From positions 49,326-113,325 of the forward strand of contig JALHRQ010000012.1 in the NCBI GenBank assembly GCA_022841375.1: a stretch of DNA of 64,000 bases, written 5' to 3'. The notes beneath the pieces are model-generated. The model saw only the letters and a list, made by a program, of their open reading frames with translations, made no database searches and was not told the DNA's origin. Position numbers and translations under genes: made by a program. Shown here piece after piece: positions 26,248 to 34,260 of the stretch. The stretch is from Burkholderiales bacterium (lineage in GTDB: Bacteria; Pseudomonadota; Gammaproteobacteria; Burkholderiales; SG8-41). Position 1 is the first letter of the stretch. Each line of letters opens with the position of its first letter.

Positions 26248-26775
26248 TTGAAAAAGGCGCGCGCAAAAGTAGCTGAAATCATCAGCCTTACTCAGGCGAT
26301 TGCTGATCGCCTCAAGGAGGGGCGTAAGAAGGCTGGATTGACCCAAGCGCAACTGGCAGACAAGGCTCAGCTTGCACGCAGTTCGGTAATCAACTACGAG
26401 CAGGGCAATGCAGCACCGGGGGCGCTAGAACTGATCAAGCTTGCCCATGCTTTAAAACTGTCGCCCAACTTCATCTTGAGCGGTTCAGCAGAATTTTTTC
26501 CCTCTGGTGCCCCGGAACATGTCTTGGTCGGAGACAACATGTCCGAGATCGCAATAAAAGTTGCGCTTTGCCTGACGGTTATTGGACGCGAGTCGGCTGA
26601 GCCGGTATCGGCGCTATTAATGACAATGGCACGACAAAAACTATCCAAAAAGGAATTTGCGGTATTCGTGAAGGCGCAAATGGCAATTAAGGATTCCCTG
26701 CCGGACATGGCGGCAAAAATCGAGAATATGGCCGAATCTGTTGCCCCGAAGGTTGCCAAGAGGATGCAAGAGTAG
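26248..26775 (+). CDS. XRE-family HTH regulator
   Basis: A 175-aa DNA-binding protein. AAGGAG at 26236-26241 is 6 nt before TTG 26248, which I take as start; TTG 26242 is too close. Residues about 18-70 are a Cro/C1-type HTH (LTQAQLADKAQLARSSVINYEQGNAAP). The C-terminal half is helical and may dimerise or sense a signal. It ends 2 bp before the replication gene, suggesting control of copy number or excision. Confidence 0.8.
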   Translation: MKKARAKVAEIISLTQAIADRLKEGRKKAGLTQAQLADKAQLARSSVINYEQGNAAPGALELIKLAHALKLSPNFILSGSAEFFPSGAPEHVLVGDNMSEIAIKVALCLTVIGRESAEPVSALLMTMARQKLSKKEFAVFVKAQMAIKDSLPDMAAKIENMAESVAPKVAKRMQE

Positions 26776-26777
26776 CT

Positions 26778-27872
26778 ATGGAAGCGGCAGTCATTTTGCC
26801 CAAGCTGCTATTGCATGGTGTTGATACCTTGCAATGCAGCTACTACCTAAGACCGCGAGGGCATGGGCAGATTGATTTTGTTCACCTGACGACCGAACGC
26901 GAGCGGTTAAGGCTTGCGCGTCGGCAGGATCGCGTACCGAAGCCGATCAAACTGGGTAATTTGGAATTCATGCTGGCTCCCAGTGGAAGCGCAAACGGGT
27001 ATCCGCTTGTCCTGCGAAATGCCGACTTTCAAATCGAAATGGGAGAATTTGTTAATCCCCCTTTCTTTGTCACCTTCCGCAGCGAGGCTCTTTGGCGGGA
27101 ATCTGCCTTTGGCGTACACCAGAAGTTTTTAGAATGGGCTGCATCACTCGATTATTTTCCCCACCAGGACGAGACTATTGCACGAGTAGATTTTAGTTTT
27201 GATTTCGATCTTCCTCGGGTCGATTTCGACGAAAACGCATTCGTATCGTTATCAAGCAAGGATAGCCAGTATCGGGAAAACGGGCGCGTTCAAACCTTTA
27301 CATTCGGCAAGAGCAATGTAGTTCTGCGCGTTTATGACAAGGTTGCCGAGATTAGCCAGCAAAGCGACAAGGTGTGGTTTTACGAGTTATGGGGGCAGTC
27401 GGAGAACGTATGGCGGGTTGAGTGGCAAGTCAGAAAATCCATACTGAGGCGGTTTGGGATCACCACATTTGCTGATTTACAGGACCAGTCCGGAGACATT
27501 CTTCGCTACCTCGCAACTGAGCACGATTCACTTCGACTCCCGAACGGAGATAGCAACCGATCCCGGTGGCCATTGCATCCGTTATGGGAATCCCTGCAGG
27601 CCTGCATTCGGAACATTGATGGCCTCGGTGTCTATCGGGTAGTAGATGCCGGGGCCGCTTTACGGGAGCGGAAGATGCGAATTGCCATTTCTGTTTATGG
27701 CTACTTGAAACGACTTGCAGCGATTGAGCGTATTCAAGGCAAATCCGACTCCATTTCAATCGAAAAAGCTTTTCGAGATTTAGAGTTGAAAGTCAGGCAA
27801 GTGCATGATCCGCTTTGCTGGATGATCGACGTTGATCGACGGGTCAAAGAAATTGAACTGGGGCAATGGTAG
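26778..27872 (+). CDS. Rep_trans/RstA-like replication initiation protein
   Basis: A 364-aa protein resembling the replication initiators of filamentous-phage satellites and Rep_trans/NicK-type relaxase-initiators. Recognisable motifs are TIARVDFSFDFD (first conserved strand), VVLRVYDKVAEI (Y-x-K active-site type motif with the likely nicking tyrosine) and WRVEWQVRKSILRRFGI. It would nick an origin and start rolling-circle replication of the excised circle. Start ATG 26778 is 2 bp after the HTH gene; the next small gene overlaps its end. Assignment is by motif pattern only. Confidence 0.7.
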   Translation: MEAAVILPKLLLHGVDTLQCSYYLRPRGHGQIDFVHLTTERERLRLARRQDRVPKPIKLGNLEFMLAPSGSANGYPLVLRNADFQIEMGEFVNPPFFVTFRSEALWRESAFGVHQKFLEWAASLDYFPHQDETIARVDFSFDFDLPRVDFDENAFVSLSSKDSQYRENGRVQTFTFGKSNVVLRVYDKVAEISQQSDKVWFYELWGQSENVWRVEWQVRKSILRRFGITTFADLQDQSGDILRYLATEHDSLRLPNGDSNRSRWPLHPLWESLQACIRNIDGLGVYRVVDAGAALRERKMRIAISVYGYLKRLAAIERIQGKSDSISIEKAFRDLELKVRQVHDPLCWMIDVDRRVKEIELGQW

Positions 27873-28060
27873 TGCTTGAGGCGATAACACGATTGATAAA
27901 CAGGCGGGTAAACCGTGTTTTGCTGTTTGGTCAATCCGCGTTAAACAACAATCAGTTTGAGGCATTTCGGAAGTTGGTTTTGGACGAGTTCGGTCGGAGC
28001 GGTTTGGCGAAGGAGTTGGAACGGGTTTTAACCGAGAAGCACAAGGATGGGAATGGCTAG
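27866..28060 (+). CDS. Small element-encoded protein (64 aa)
   Basis: A 64-aa basic protein whose ATG overlaps the last 7 bases of the rep gene, indicating translational coupling. It is helical and rich in Arg, Leu and Lys (LINRRVNRVLLFGQ, AKELERVLTEKH). No family recognised; perhaps an accessory replication or excision factor. Confidence 0.5.
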   Translation: MVVLEAITRLINRRVNRVLLFGQSALNNNQFEAFRKLVLDEFGRSGLAKELERVLTEKHKDGNG

Positions 28061-28099
28061 GGCAGGAATACACCATGCAAGGAAGGGGGTGCCGTATGT

Positions 28100-28246
28100 G
28101 TGAACAAAGCGTACGATTGCGATATCGCAATCCATTATCGGGATGAATCCCAAGCGGTTTCCGAGGATGAATTGCGGCTGATTCGCGCCTACCTGCCGGA
28201 GATTCTCAAAGAACTGGCAATGCTGGTGCACAAAGAAGAGGACTAA
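28100..28246 (+). CDS. Small element-encoded protein (48 aa, GTG start)
   Basis: A 48-aa protein from GTG 28100, with a G-rich ribosome site (GGAAGGGGG) about 10 nt upstream, ending 2 bp before the recombinase. It reads VNKAYDCDIAIHYRDESQ, then SEDELRLIRAYLPEILKEL and an acidic end. The well-formed amphipathic helix and its position directly before the recombinase suggest a real gene, possibly a recombination directionality or control protein. That role is inferred from position. Confidence 0.5.
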   Translation: MNKAYDCDIAIHYRDESQAVSEDELRLIRAYLPEILKELAMLVHKEED

Positions 28247-28248
28247 AA

Positions 28249-29865
28249 ATGGCAGTTGCCCTATACGCTCGCGTATCCACGGCCAAGCAAGCCGAGAAGG
28301 ATTTATCCATCCCTGACCAGTTAAAGCAGATGCGGGAATGGTGCAAGTCTCGCAGTTTGCTGGTGGCCATGGAATACGTCGAGCCGGGGGCATCTGCCAC
28401 GGATGACAAGCGCCCGGTGTTTCAGCAGATGATTGCGGACGCAGAGCAAGACCCTGCGCCCTTTGATGCGGTCATTGTCCACAGCCGTTCGCGGTTCTTC
28501 CGCGATCTGTTCCAGTTCCTGAGCTACGAGCGCACGTTGAAGCGCTCCGGCGTGAAGGTGCTTTCGATCACGCAGCAGACCAGCGACGACCCAGCCGGCG
28601 AGATGGCGAGCAAGATATTCAGTCTCTTTGACGAATACCAAAGCAAAGAAAACGGCAAGCACACCCTGCGAGCCATGAAAGAGAACGCACGGCAGGGCTA
28701 CTTCAACGGCTCGCGCCCGATGTTCGGATTCCAGACCATAGAGGCGGACATTCGCGGCAACAAGGGCCAGCGCAAGCGGCGGTTGGCGGTCGATCAGGCG
28801 GAGGCGGCGACGGTGCGCCGTATCTATGACCTCTACTTAAACGGCCATCAAGGGCACTCATTGGGCTGTATGGGGGTTGCGGTTCACCTGAACGAGCGCG
28901 GCATTACCTACCGGGGCAAGCTGTGGACACGGGCGCGTATTCATCAAGTGCTGACGGAAACGGCATACCGCGGGGATTACTACTTTAACCGTGGAACGGC
29001 GAGTGCCGGAAACGCCAAGCCGGAATCCGAGTGGGTCAAGATCGCCGTGGAAGCCATAGTCGATGCGGATACCTTCGGTCGTGCCGGTGCGCGCTTGCGC
29101 GCACGGGCACCGGCCAAGGTTCCGCCAAGAATCGTGAATTCTCCGACGCTGCTGACGGGTATCGTGAAGTGCGGTTGCTGTGGTGCTGGTATGACGCTGG
29201 CGACGGGAAAAGGTGGTCGCTATCGTTATTACAAGTGCAACACCCGCATCGGCAAAGGTGCCGCTTACTGCAAAGGCGGTAGCGTGCCCATGGAAAAGCT
29301 AGACGCGCTGGTGCTGTCTTCTCTGGCAGACAAGGTGTTTACGGTCTCTCGCGTCCAAGAGATGCTTCGAGGACTACAGCAGGATATCAAAGCGAGTCGT
29401 ACGGGGCAGGATGCCGCGTTGAAGTCGCTGTCCAAGGAACTAGAGCAGATCAGCGAAGGCACGGAGCGCTTGTATCAGGCGGTGGAGCAGGGGGTGTTAG
29501 AACTGAACGACAGCCTCAAGGCGCGCTCCCACAAGCTTCAAGCAAGGAGGCAAGCCATTCTCACCGAGATCGCGGGGTTACGGTCGCATGAGAGGCTACC
29601 GACGGTTCTATTGCGACCAAAGCACATCGAAGCATTCGCCCTCTCCCTAAAGACAAAGCTTTTAAGCAGCCGAGGTTTTGCGAAGTCGTATTTACAGCAA
29701 CTCGTGGATGAGATTCGGGTGGACAATAAAGAAGTCACCCTGAGAGGCAGCTATGCGGCATTGGCGCAAGCTCTAGAGACAAAAACGGGCACCCCTAATG
29801 GAGTGCCCAGATTCGTACCTAACTGGCTCCCCGACCTGGGCTCGAACCAGGGACCTGCGGATTAA
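28249..29865 (+). CDS. Large serine recombinase (integrase of the element)
   Basis: A 538-aa recombinase. The N-terminal resolvase domain has the nucleophile Ser10 in YARVSTAKQ, with HSRSRFFRD and SITQQTSDDPAGEM nearby. The recombinase domain follows (about 160-270), then a zinc ribbon (CGCCGAGM...YYKC...YC, about 303-345), a coiled coil (about 365-440) and a C-terminal part. It should integrate and excise the element at tRNA-Asn. Its final 42 nt lie inside the tRNA gene on the other strand, so the last residues (WLPDLGSNQGPAD) are antisense tRNA, and the C terminus would change after excision. Confidence 0.93.
   Translation: MAVALYARVSTAKQAEKDLSIPDQLKQMREWCKSRSLLVAMEYVEPGASATDDKRPVFQQMIADAEQDPAPFDAVIVHSRSRFFRDLFQFLSYERTLKRSGVKVLSITQQTSDDPAGEMASKIFSLFDEYQSKENGKHTLRAMKENARQGYFNGSRPMFGFQTIEADIRGNKGQRKRRLAVDQAEAATVRRIYDLYLNGHQGHSLGCMGVAVHLNERGITYRGKLWTRARIHQVLTETAYRGDYYFNRGTASAGNAKPESEWVKIAVEAIVDADTFGRAGARLRARAPAKVPPRIVNSPTLLTGIVKCGCCGAGMTLATGKGGRYRYYKCNTRIGKGAAYCKGGSVPMEKLDALVLSSLADKVFTVSRVQEMLRGLQQDIKASRTGQDAALKSLSKELEQISEGTERLYQAVEQGVLELNDSLKARSHKLQARRQAILTEIAGLRSHERLPTVLLRPKHIEAFALSLKTKLLSSRGFAKSYLQQLVDEIRVDNKEVTLRGSYAALAQALETKTGTPNGVPRFVPNWLPDLGSNQGPAD
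29781..29808 (-). terminator. Element-borne terminator now downstream of tRNA-Asn
   Basis: On the minus strand GGGCAC (29803-29808) pairs with GTGCCC (29787-29792), extended by GG/CC around a 4-nt loop, then a run of Ts. It lies inside the recombinase coding region and appears to replace the displaced host terminator. Confidence 0.55.
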
Positions 29866-29899
29866 CAGTCCGTCGCTCTACCGACTGAGCTATCGGGGA
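29824..29899 (-). tRNA. tRNA-Asn (GTT)
   Basis: A 76-nt cloverleaf including an encoded CCA. The acceptor arm is TCCCCGA with TCGGGGA, the anticodon loop is CTGTTAA with anticodon GTT, and the T arm has GGTTCGAGCC. The 3' half is the integration target of the adjacent element and stays intact. Confidence 0.95.
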
Positions 29900-29990
29900 A
29901 TTGTGCTGGAAAAACCGATTGTTACAGTTGCAACGAGGGGCGTATTCTATCTGCGGATGGATGCATGGTCAACGCAGGGACTCCACGGAA

Positions 29991-31322
29991 ATGAAGTGGT
30001 TTAAGCGCCTTATTCTGGGTTTTATCGCATTAATCGCAATTCTGGCGGTTGTGCCGCTGTTGGTATCACTTGACGACTACCGTCCGCAGTTGGAAAAAAT
30101 GGTTTCAGAGAAGCTGAAAGAGCCGGTTTCCTTTAAAAAGCTGAGATTGGTAGGGCTACCGTGGCCGCACATTAAAATTGAAGGCATCGAAGTCGGTAAA
30201 GCCGTTGATTTGAAGATCGGAACGGTTTCCGTAACCCCGGATCTGCTGTCGCTGCTGGGGTCCAACAAGGTCATTCGCCGCATCAACATCGAGGGGCTGG
30301 TGATCACGCAGCGCGCGCTGGACATGATGCCGGAGTGGACGAAGGCAGACCCCAAGGCCGAACCTGCTGCATTCAAAGTGCTGGTGCAGTCGATCCGGCT
30401 GGACGATGCAATCTTGCAACTGCAACGCGCGAAATTCGGCCCGTTTGACGCGCGGGTCACGATCAATGCCGACGGCGCGCCGGCGCGCGCGGACATCAAG
30501 GCGCGTGACGGGAAATTCAAGGCGTCACTGACACCTGTCGGCGAAAAATTCAACATCGAAGTGAATGCCCGGGATTGGCGTTTGCCGGCGGGGCCGCCGC
30601 TGCTGTTTGAATCGCTGCAGGTCACGGGGGTGGCTACTCCCCATGACGCTGATTTCAGGAACATCCAGGCCAAACTCTACGGCGGCAGCATCACCGGGAA
30701 AATGACTCTTGGCTGGCAAAAAGGATTGCAGCTAAAAGGGGATTTCGCTGTGCGCGGTGTTGAATTGCGCGATCTCGTGCCCTTGTTTTCACCGCAAACC
30801 CGGATCAGCGGCAGGCTCACGGCCAAGCCGGTGTTCTCTGCGAATGCGCCAAAACCAGAGCTGCTTGCCAACGTGATGAAGCTCGAAACCCCTTTTGATA
30901 TTCGCGACGGCGTGTTGAAGGGCGTCGATCTCGAGGAGGCGGCCGCCAATAAGTCGCGCAAGGGCAGTGGCGGCCAAACCCGTTTCGAGGAACTCTCCGG
31001 GCATCTGGCCATGGATCGCGGCACGCAGCGGCTGACCGGGATCAAGGTCTCTTCGGGATCGATGGCTGCCAATGGCAATGTGACCATTGCGCCTGATAAA
31101 TCCCTCTCCGGCCGCATTAATGCGCGCGTGAATATGGTGGGTCAGACCGGTGTTTCGGTTCCGCTGAATATCAGCGGCACGCTGGATTCACCGACGGCCT
31201 TGCCGGCAGTGGGTGCGATCGCCGAGGCGGGGATTTCCGCCGGCGCTTCGGTCGGCGCCAAAGTCGGCAACTGGGCCAGCGGTTTGTTCGGCGGCGACAG
31301 CAAGGACACCAAAAAGAAATAG
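29991..31322 (+). CDS. AsmA-family protein
   Basis: A 443-aa envelope protein with an N-terminal membrane helix (about residues 6-25) and a long periplasmic beta-rich part typical of AsmA-like proteins (DDYRPQLEKMVSEKL near the start, NISGTLDSPTALPAVG near the end). Such proteins resemble lipid-transfer bridges between inner and outer membrane. ATG 29991 is chosen because the membrane helix follows directly; upstream in-frame codons overlap the tRNA-Asn promoter region. The lysine-rich C terminus (SKDTKKK) is hydrophilic. Confidence 0.85.
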   Translation: MKWFKRLILGFIALIAILAVVPLLVSLDDYRPQLEKMVSEKLKEPVSFKKLRLVGLPWPHIKIEGIEVGKAVDLKIGTVSVTPDLLSLLGSNKVIRRINIEGLVITQRALDMMPEWTKADPKAEPAAFKVLVQSIRLDDAILQLQRAKFGPFDARVTINADGAPARADIKARDGKFKASLTPVGEKFNIEVNARDWRLPAGPPLLFESLQVTGVATPHDADFRNIQAKLYGGSITGKMTLGWQKGLQLKGDFAVRGVELRDLVPLFSPQTRISGRLTAKPVFSANAPKPELLANVMKLETPFDIRDGVLKGVDLEEAAANKSRKGSGGQTRFEELSGHLAMDRGTQRLTGIKVSSGSMAANGNVTIAPDKSLSGRINARVNMVGQTGVSVPLNISGTLDSPTALPAVGAIAEAGISAGASVGAKVGNWASGLFGGDSKDTKKK

Positions 31323-31342
31323 CCGGCGCGCAGGCCGGCTAT
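31319..31342. terminator. Bidirectional terminator hairpin
   Basis: A perfect 9-bp stem ATAGCCGGC (31319-31327) with GCCGGCTAT (31334-31342) between convergent genes. The stem overlaps the AsmA stop codon. T-runs are weak. Confidence 0.5.
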
Positions 31343-31375
31343 TCAATTGCAGCTTGTTGCTTGCAGTCTTGCGGC

Positions 31376-32581
31376 TTACACCAGCACTTTGGCGATCGCC
31401 TGCGCAACGTAATCGATGTTTTTCGTATTCAGCGCCGCGACACAGATACGCCCGCTGTCGATGGCGTAGATCGAATACTCTTCGCGCAGCCGTTGCACCT
31501 GGGCTTTGGTCAGTCCGGAGTAGGAGAACATGCCGCGCTGTTCGATGATGAAGTTGAAATCAAAATCGGCGCGCAGCTCGCGGATTTTCTCTACCAGCAG
31601 CTTGCGCATGACCTTGATGCGTTCGCGCATCTGGCCCAGCTCCTGATCCCACTGCTGGCGCAGTTCCGGCGTCGTCAACACCATCGCCACCGCCTGGCCG
31701 CCGGTGGTGGGCGGGCTTGAGTAGTTGGTGCGGATGACGCGTTTTAACTGGCTCAGCGTGCGCGCCGCTTCTTCCTTGCTCTTGGTGACGATGCTCAACG
31801 CTCCGACACGCTCGCCATACAGCGACAGCGATTTCGAGAACGAACTCGACACAAACACTGCCGAGCATTCCGCGGTAAAGCGGCGGATCGTTGCAGCATC
31901 TTCTTCTAGCCCGTCTGCAAAGCCTTGGTAAGCGATATCGAGGAAAGGAACCAGATCACGGCGTTTGACCACGTCAATGACTTTTTCCCATTGCGCGGGC
32001 GACAGATCGACGCCCGTCGGATTGTGGCAGCAGGCGTGCAGCAGCACGATCGCGCGCGCCGGCAGTTGCTCGAAGCAGGCCATCATGGCGTCGAATTTTA
32101 GGCCATTGGTTGCGGCGTCGTAGTAGGGATAGGTTTTGACCGTGTAACCGGCGTATTCAAAAATCGCGCGGTGGTTCTCCCAGCTCGGATCGCTGATATA
32201 GATATCCGCGCCCGGATTCACGCGCTTCAAAAAGTCGCCGCCGACCTTGAGGCCGCCGGTGCCGCCCAGCGTCTGCACGGTGACGATGCGGCCGTCCTTG
32301 ACGGCAGGGGTGTCCTTGCCGAACAGCGTTTCCTGAACCGCGCGGCCATAAGCGGCAATACCGTCAATCGGCAGGTAATTGCGGGGTGTCGCGTTCTCGC
32401 CCAGCTTTTTCTCGGCGGTGCGCACGCACTGCAGCACCGGCACCTTGCCGTTGTCATCGGTATACACACCCACGCCCAGATTGACCTTTTTCGGGTTCTG
32501 GTCGGCAACGTAGGCTTCGGTCACGCCCAGGATCGGATCCTTGGGCGCCATTTCAATTTTGTCGAGGATGGAGCTGGTCAT
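31376..32581 (-). CDS. tyrB: Aromatic amino acid / aspartate aminotransferase (class I PLP)
   Basis: A 401-aa fold-type I PLP enzyme that exchanges amino groups between aromatic amino acids or aspartate and 2-oxoglutarate. The Schiff-base lysine is Lys250 in SSSFSKSLSLYGERVG; cofactor contacts include HNPTG (186-190) and D215/Y218 in DIAYQG. The N-terminal LGVGVYTDDNGKVPVL is typical of the AspC/TyrB branch. Whether it prefers aromatic or acidic substrates cannot be settled by eye. Monocistronic. Confidence 0.9.
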   Translation of the reverse strand: MTSSILDKIEMAPKDPILGVTEAYVADQNPKKVNLGVGVYTDDNGKVPVLQCVRTAEKKLGENATPRNYLPIDGIAAYGRAVQETLFGKDTPAVKDGRIVTVQTLGGTGGLKVGGDFLKRVNPGADIYISDPSWENHRAIFEYAGYTVKTYPYYDAATNGLKFDAMMACFEQLPARAIVLLHACCHNPTGVDLSPAQWEKVIDVVKRRDLVPFLDIAYQGFADGLEEDAATIRRFTAECSAVFVSSSFSKSLSLYGERVGALSIVTKSKEEAARTLSQLKRVIRTNYSSPPTTGGQAVAMVLTTPELRQQWDQELGQMRERIKVMRKLLVEKIRELRADFDFNFIIEQRGMFSYSGLTKAQVQRLREEYSIYAIDSGRICVAALNTKNIDYVAQAIAKVLV

Positions 32582-32688
32582 TGGAGTTTCAGGGTTAAAA
32601 GTGGCTGGAAAAGCCGCATTTTAGCTGTCTTTTTGCACTGCACCCAAATTGTGCGGGGAGAGGTGCGACGGCAAGGCGGTGGCGAAGG

Positions 32689-32985
32689 TCAGGCAGAGAC
32701 AGCCCCCCGAAGAGCGGGCTTGATTTTGATGCGTTTCTTACTTTCCGTTTGCCATAGGTCGTATTGAGCTTGCACTCGCAGCCAAGTCTCAGGGCTACCA
32801 CCAAGCCATTGCGCCAAGCGGATCGCCATGTCGGCACTGATCGCTGCGCGGCCGTTGATGACGCGGGACAGCGCCACTCGCGATACGCCGAGTTGTTTGG
32901 CAGCCTCCGTCACCCCAAGGCCCAGTTCGGGTAGCACATCATCACGGATGGTTAATCCTGGGTGGGGGGGATTGAACATCTTCAT
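32689..32985 (-). CDS. higA: HigA-family antitoxin
   Basis: A 98-aa antitoxin with the HigA opening NPPHPGLTIRDDVLPELGLGVTEAA and an XRE HTH (LGVSRVALSRVINGRAAIS, then MAIRLAQWLGGSPETWL). It follows the toxin by 12 bp in the toxin-first order typical of higBA. It neutralises HigB and represses the operon. Confidence 0.93.
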   Translation of the reverse strand: MKMFNPPHPGLTIRDDVLPELGLGVTEAAKQLGVSRVALSRVINGRAAISADMAIRLAQWLGGSPETWLRVQAQYDLWQTESKKRIKIKPALRGAVSA

Positions 32986-32997
32986 GATCAGTTCCTC

Positions 32998-33276
32998 TTA
33001 GTGGTAGTCCTGATAGTCCAGAACCTCGGCGTTTTCGCCAATAAACTTAAAAGTAAGTCGCCAGTTGCCGTTCACCCATATCGACCAATGACTGGAATCA
33101 CGACCTGTAAGCCGGTGCAATCTCCAGCCGGGTAGATCCATTTCCTTCACATCGGTGGCGACATTCAGAACGGCCAGCTGACGCGCAAGTTTTGCGGCGT
33201 GCGCTGGCTGGATACCCGCCCTGCTGCCGGTCAGGAAAAATCTTTCCAGTCCCTTATGGGCGAAACTTTTAATCAT
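32998..33276 (-). CDS. higB: HigB-family mRNA interferase toxin
   Basis: A 92-aa RelE-superfamily toxin that cleaves ribosome-bound mRNA. It reads MIKSFAHKGLERFF at the start, has the GWRLHRLTGRDSSHWSIWV core and ends with NWRLTFKFIGENAEVLDYQDYH, as in HigB. ATG 33276 matches the family start; the 11 upstream in-frame residues are not conserved-looking and would overlap the putative operator. Confidence 0.92.
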   Translation of the reverse strand: MIKSFAHKGLERFFLTGSRAGIQPAHAAKLARQLAVLNVATDVKEMDLPGWRLHRLTGRDSSHWSIWVNGNWRLTFKFIGENAEVLDYQDYH

Positions 33277-33283
33277 GAAGATT

Positions 33284-33300
33284 GTATCGCATAGAGATAC
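33284..33300 (-). promoter_or_regulatory. Candidate higBA promoter and operator
   Basis: The palindrome GTATC-N7-GATAC lies 8 bp before the higB ATG on the minus strand and overlaps a -10-like TACAAT. This is the expected layout for HigA autorepression. The -10 is so close to the start that the transcript would have almost no leader. Confidence 0.55.
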
Positions 33301-33432
33301 ATATTTCAATGTTGCCGTCAGTTGTCGCCGTGGCGACGCAAAGGCAGCTTCAGATTCTGGGATTTATTCCTAACACCTGTTTACTTGGGTTCGTCGACAA
33401 CTAAGTCCGCAGATGGCAGCAGGATTTAAAGT

Positions 33433-33546
33433 GCGGCGCTCCTTGGAGCGTTGGTATTGCCATCAGTAACGAGTGGCCAAGCTTTCGGGATGACTGTTTG
33501 GGAGGGGGATTGGTTGAGAATTCAAGGGATTGGCGTGGTCTGACTT
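33433..33546. repeat. Remnant of a RAYT-element flank
   Basis: This 114-bp piece closely matches 37082-37195, the region upstream of the complete RAYT transposase: both have GGCGCTCCTTGGAGCG, TTGGTATTGCCATCAGTAAC, GGCCAAG, TTCGGGATGACT and end at GTGGTCYGAC. The transposase itself is missing here, so it is a solo end left by deletion or a non-autonomous copy. Confidence 0.75.
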
Positions 33547-33567
33547 TGTTTGGGTGTTTGCCAAGTT

Positions 33568-33954
33568 TCAATCGGCAGGCTCAGCGAATGACCTTAGCCA
33601 AGGTTCCAGATGCGAAATATCAAATGTGCCGGAGTCGAACATTTGCATCATTTCTGTGTGGATCTGCATAGGGGTGCGCTTTAGCTGCCAGCCATTGATG
33701 CGCAAGAATGCATCGGTCGCAGCGAAGGCAATGCGTTTGTTGCCATCTACAAACGGGTGGTTGATCGCCATGCTTTCCATCATTGCAGCCGCTTCGGCGA
33801 CGATATCCTTGTAGTAGCCCGTCTGAGGCCTGAACAACGCAGCTTCCAGTGCGCCAGGGTCGCGTACCCCAAGTGTGCCGCCATAACGCTGCATCAATAC
33901 AGTGTGTATGCCCAGCACATCGGGCATGGTCAGGTAATCGCGCCCGGGCGACAC
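33568..33954 (-). CDS. doc: Doc-family (Fic fold) death-on-curing toxin
   Basis: A 128-aa toxin with the Doc/Fic active-site motif HPFVDGNKRIAF (His66). Doc proteins inactivate elongation factor Tu by phosphorylation. It starts at GTG 33954, only 3 nt after the antitoxin stop, so translation is coupled. The partner is a ribbon-helix-helix-like protein instead of a typical Phd. Confidence 0.92.
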   Translation of the reverse strand: MSPGRDYLTMPDVLGIHTVLMQRYGGTLGVRDPGALEAALFRPQTGYYKDIVAEAAAMMESMAINHPFVDGNKRIAFAATDAFLRINGWQLKRTPMQIHTEMMQMFDSGTFDISHLEPWLRSFAEPAD

Positions 33955-33957
33955 AGA

Positions 33958-34188
33958 TTATTTGGCCAGTTCGCGGTAAAGGCTGTCGAATTCCTCAAGG
34001 CTGCTGGCGAAGGCCTTCATGACGTGCCGACGGGGACGTTCCTTCTGTTGACGGTCAATGTAATCGCGCAAGGCTTCGTCGAGCACGGCCTGAAACTGCC
34101 GCCCCTGAGACTCGGCAATTTGCCGTAGCGCCGCGAGCACTTCGGGTGTGGCTTGAGATGAAAACTTTTCGCGGGGAACAGTTGCCAT
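33958..34188 (-). CDS. Antitoxin partner of Doc
   Basis: A 76-aa protein from ATG 34188, preceded by TGGAG at 6 nt; longer in-frame starts look unlikely. Residues 5-45 (REKFSSQATPEVLAALRQIAESQGRQFQAVLDEALRDYI) match a ribbon-helix-helix DNA-binding domain and the C-terminal helix (FASSLEEFDSLYREL) probably inserts into Doc. It is first in the operon and presumably represses it. Confidence 0.75.
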   Translation of the reverse strand: MATVPREKFSSQATPEVLAALRQIAESQGRQFQAVLDEALRDYIDRQQKERPRRHVMKAFASSLEEFDSLYRELAK

Positions 34189-34260
34189 GGCGAACTCCAG
34201 CATGATGAATCTTGATGTTTCATGATAAAGCAAGCTGGAGTGTTCTGCCAAGCGCACACG

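Larger units (their letters stand above)
23144..29835. mobile_element. 6.68-kb integrative element inserted in tRNA-Asn
   Basis: A 13-bp direct repeat, CTGGCTCCCCGAC, occurs at 23144-23156 (left) and at 29823-29835 (right). The right copy is the 3' end of tRNA-Asn, including its CCA. Joining host flanks across the repeat rebuilds a tRNA-Asn followed by a T-rich terminator. Between the repeats lie a serine recombinase, a rolling-circle-type replication initiator, two HTH proteins and accessory genes, with lower G+C than the host flanks at the left end. No conjugation genes are present, so it is an integrative replicative or satellite-like element, mobilised in trans if at all. Confidence 0.85.
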
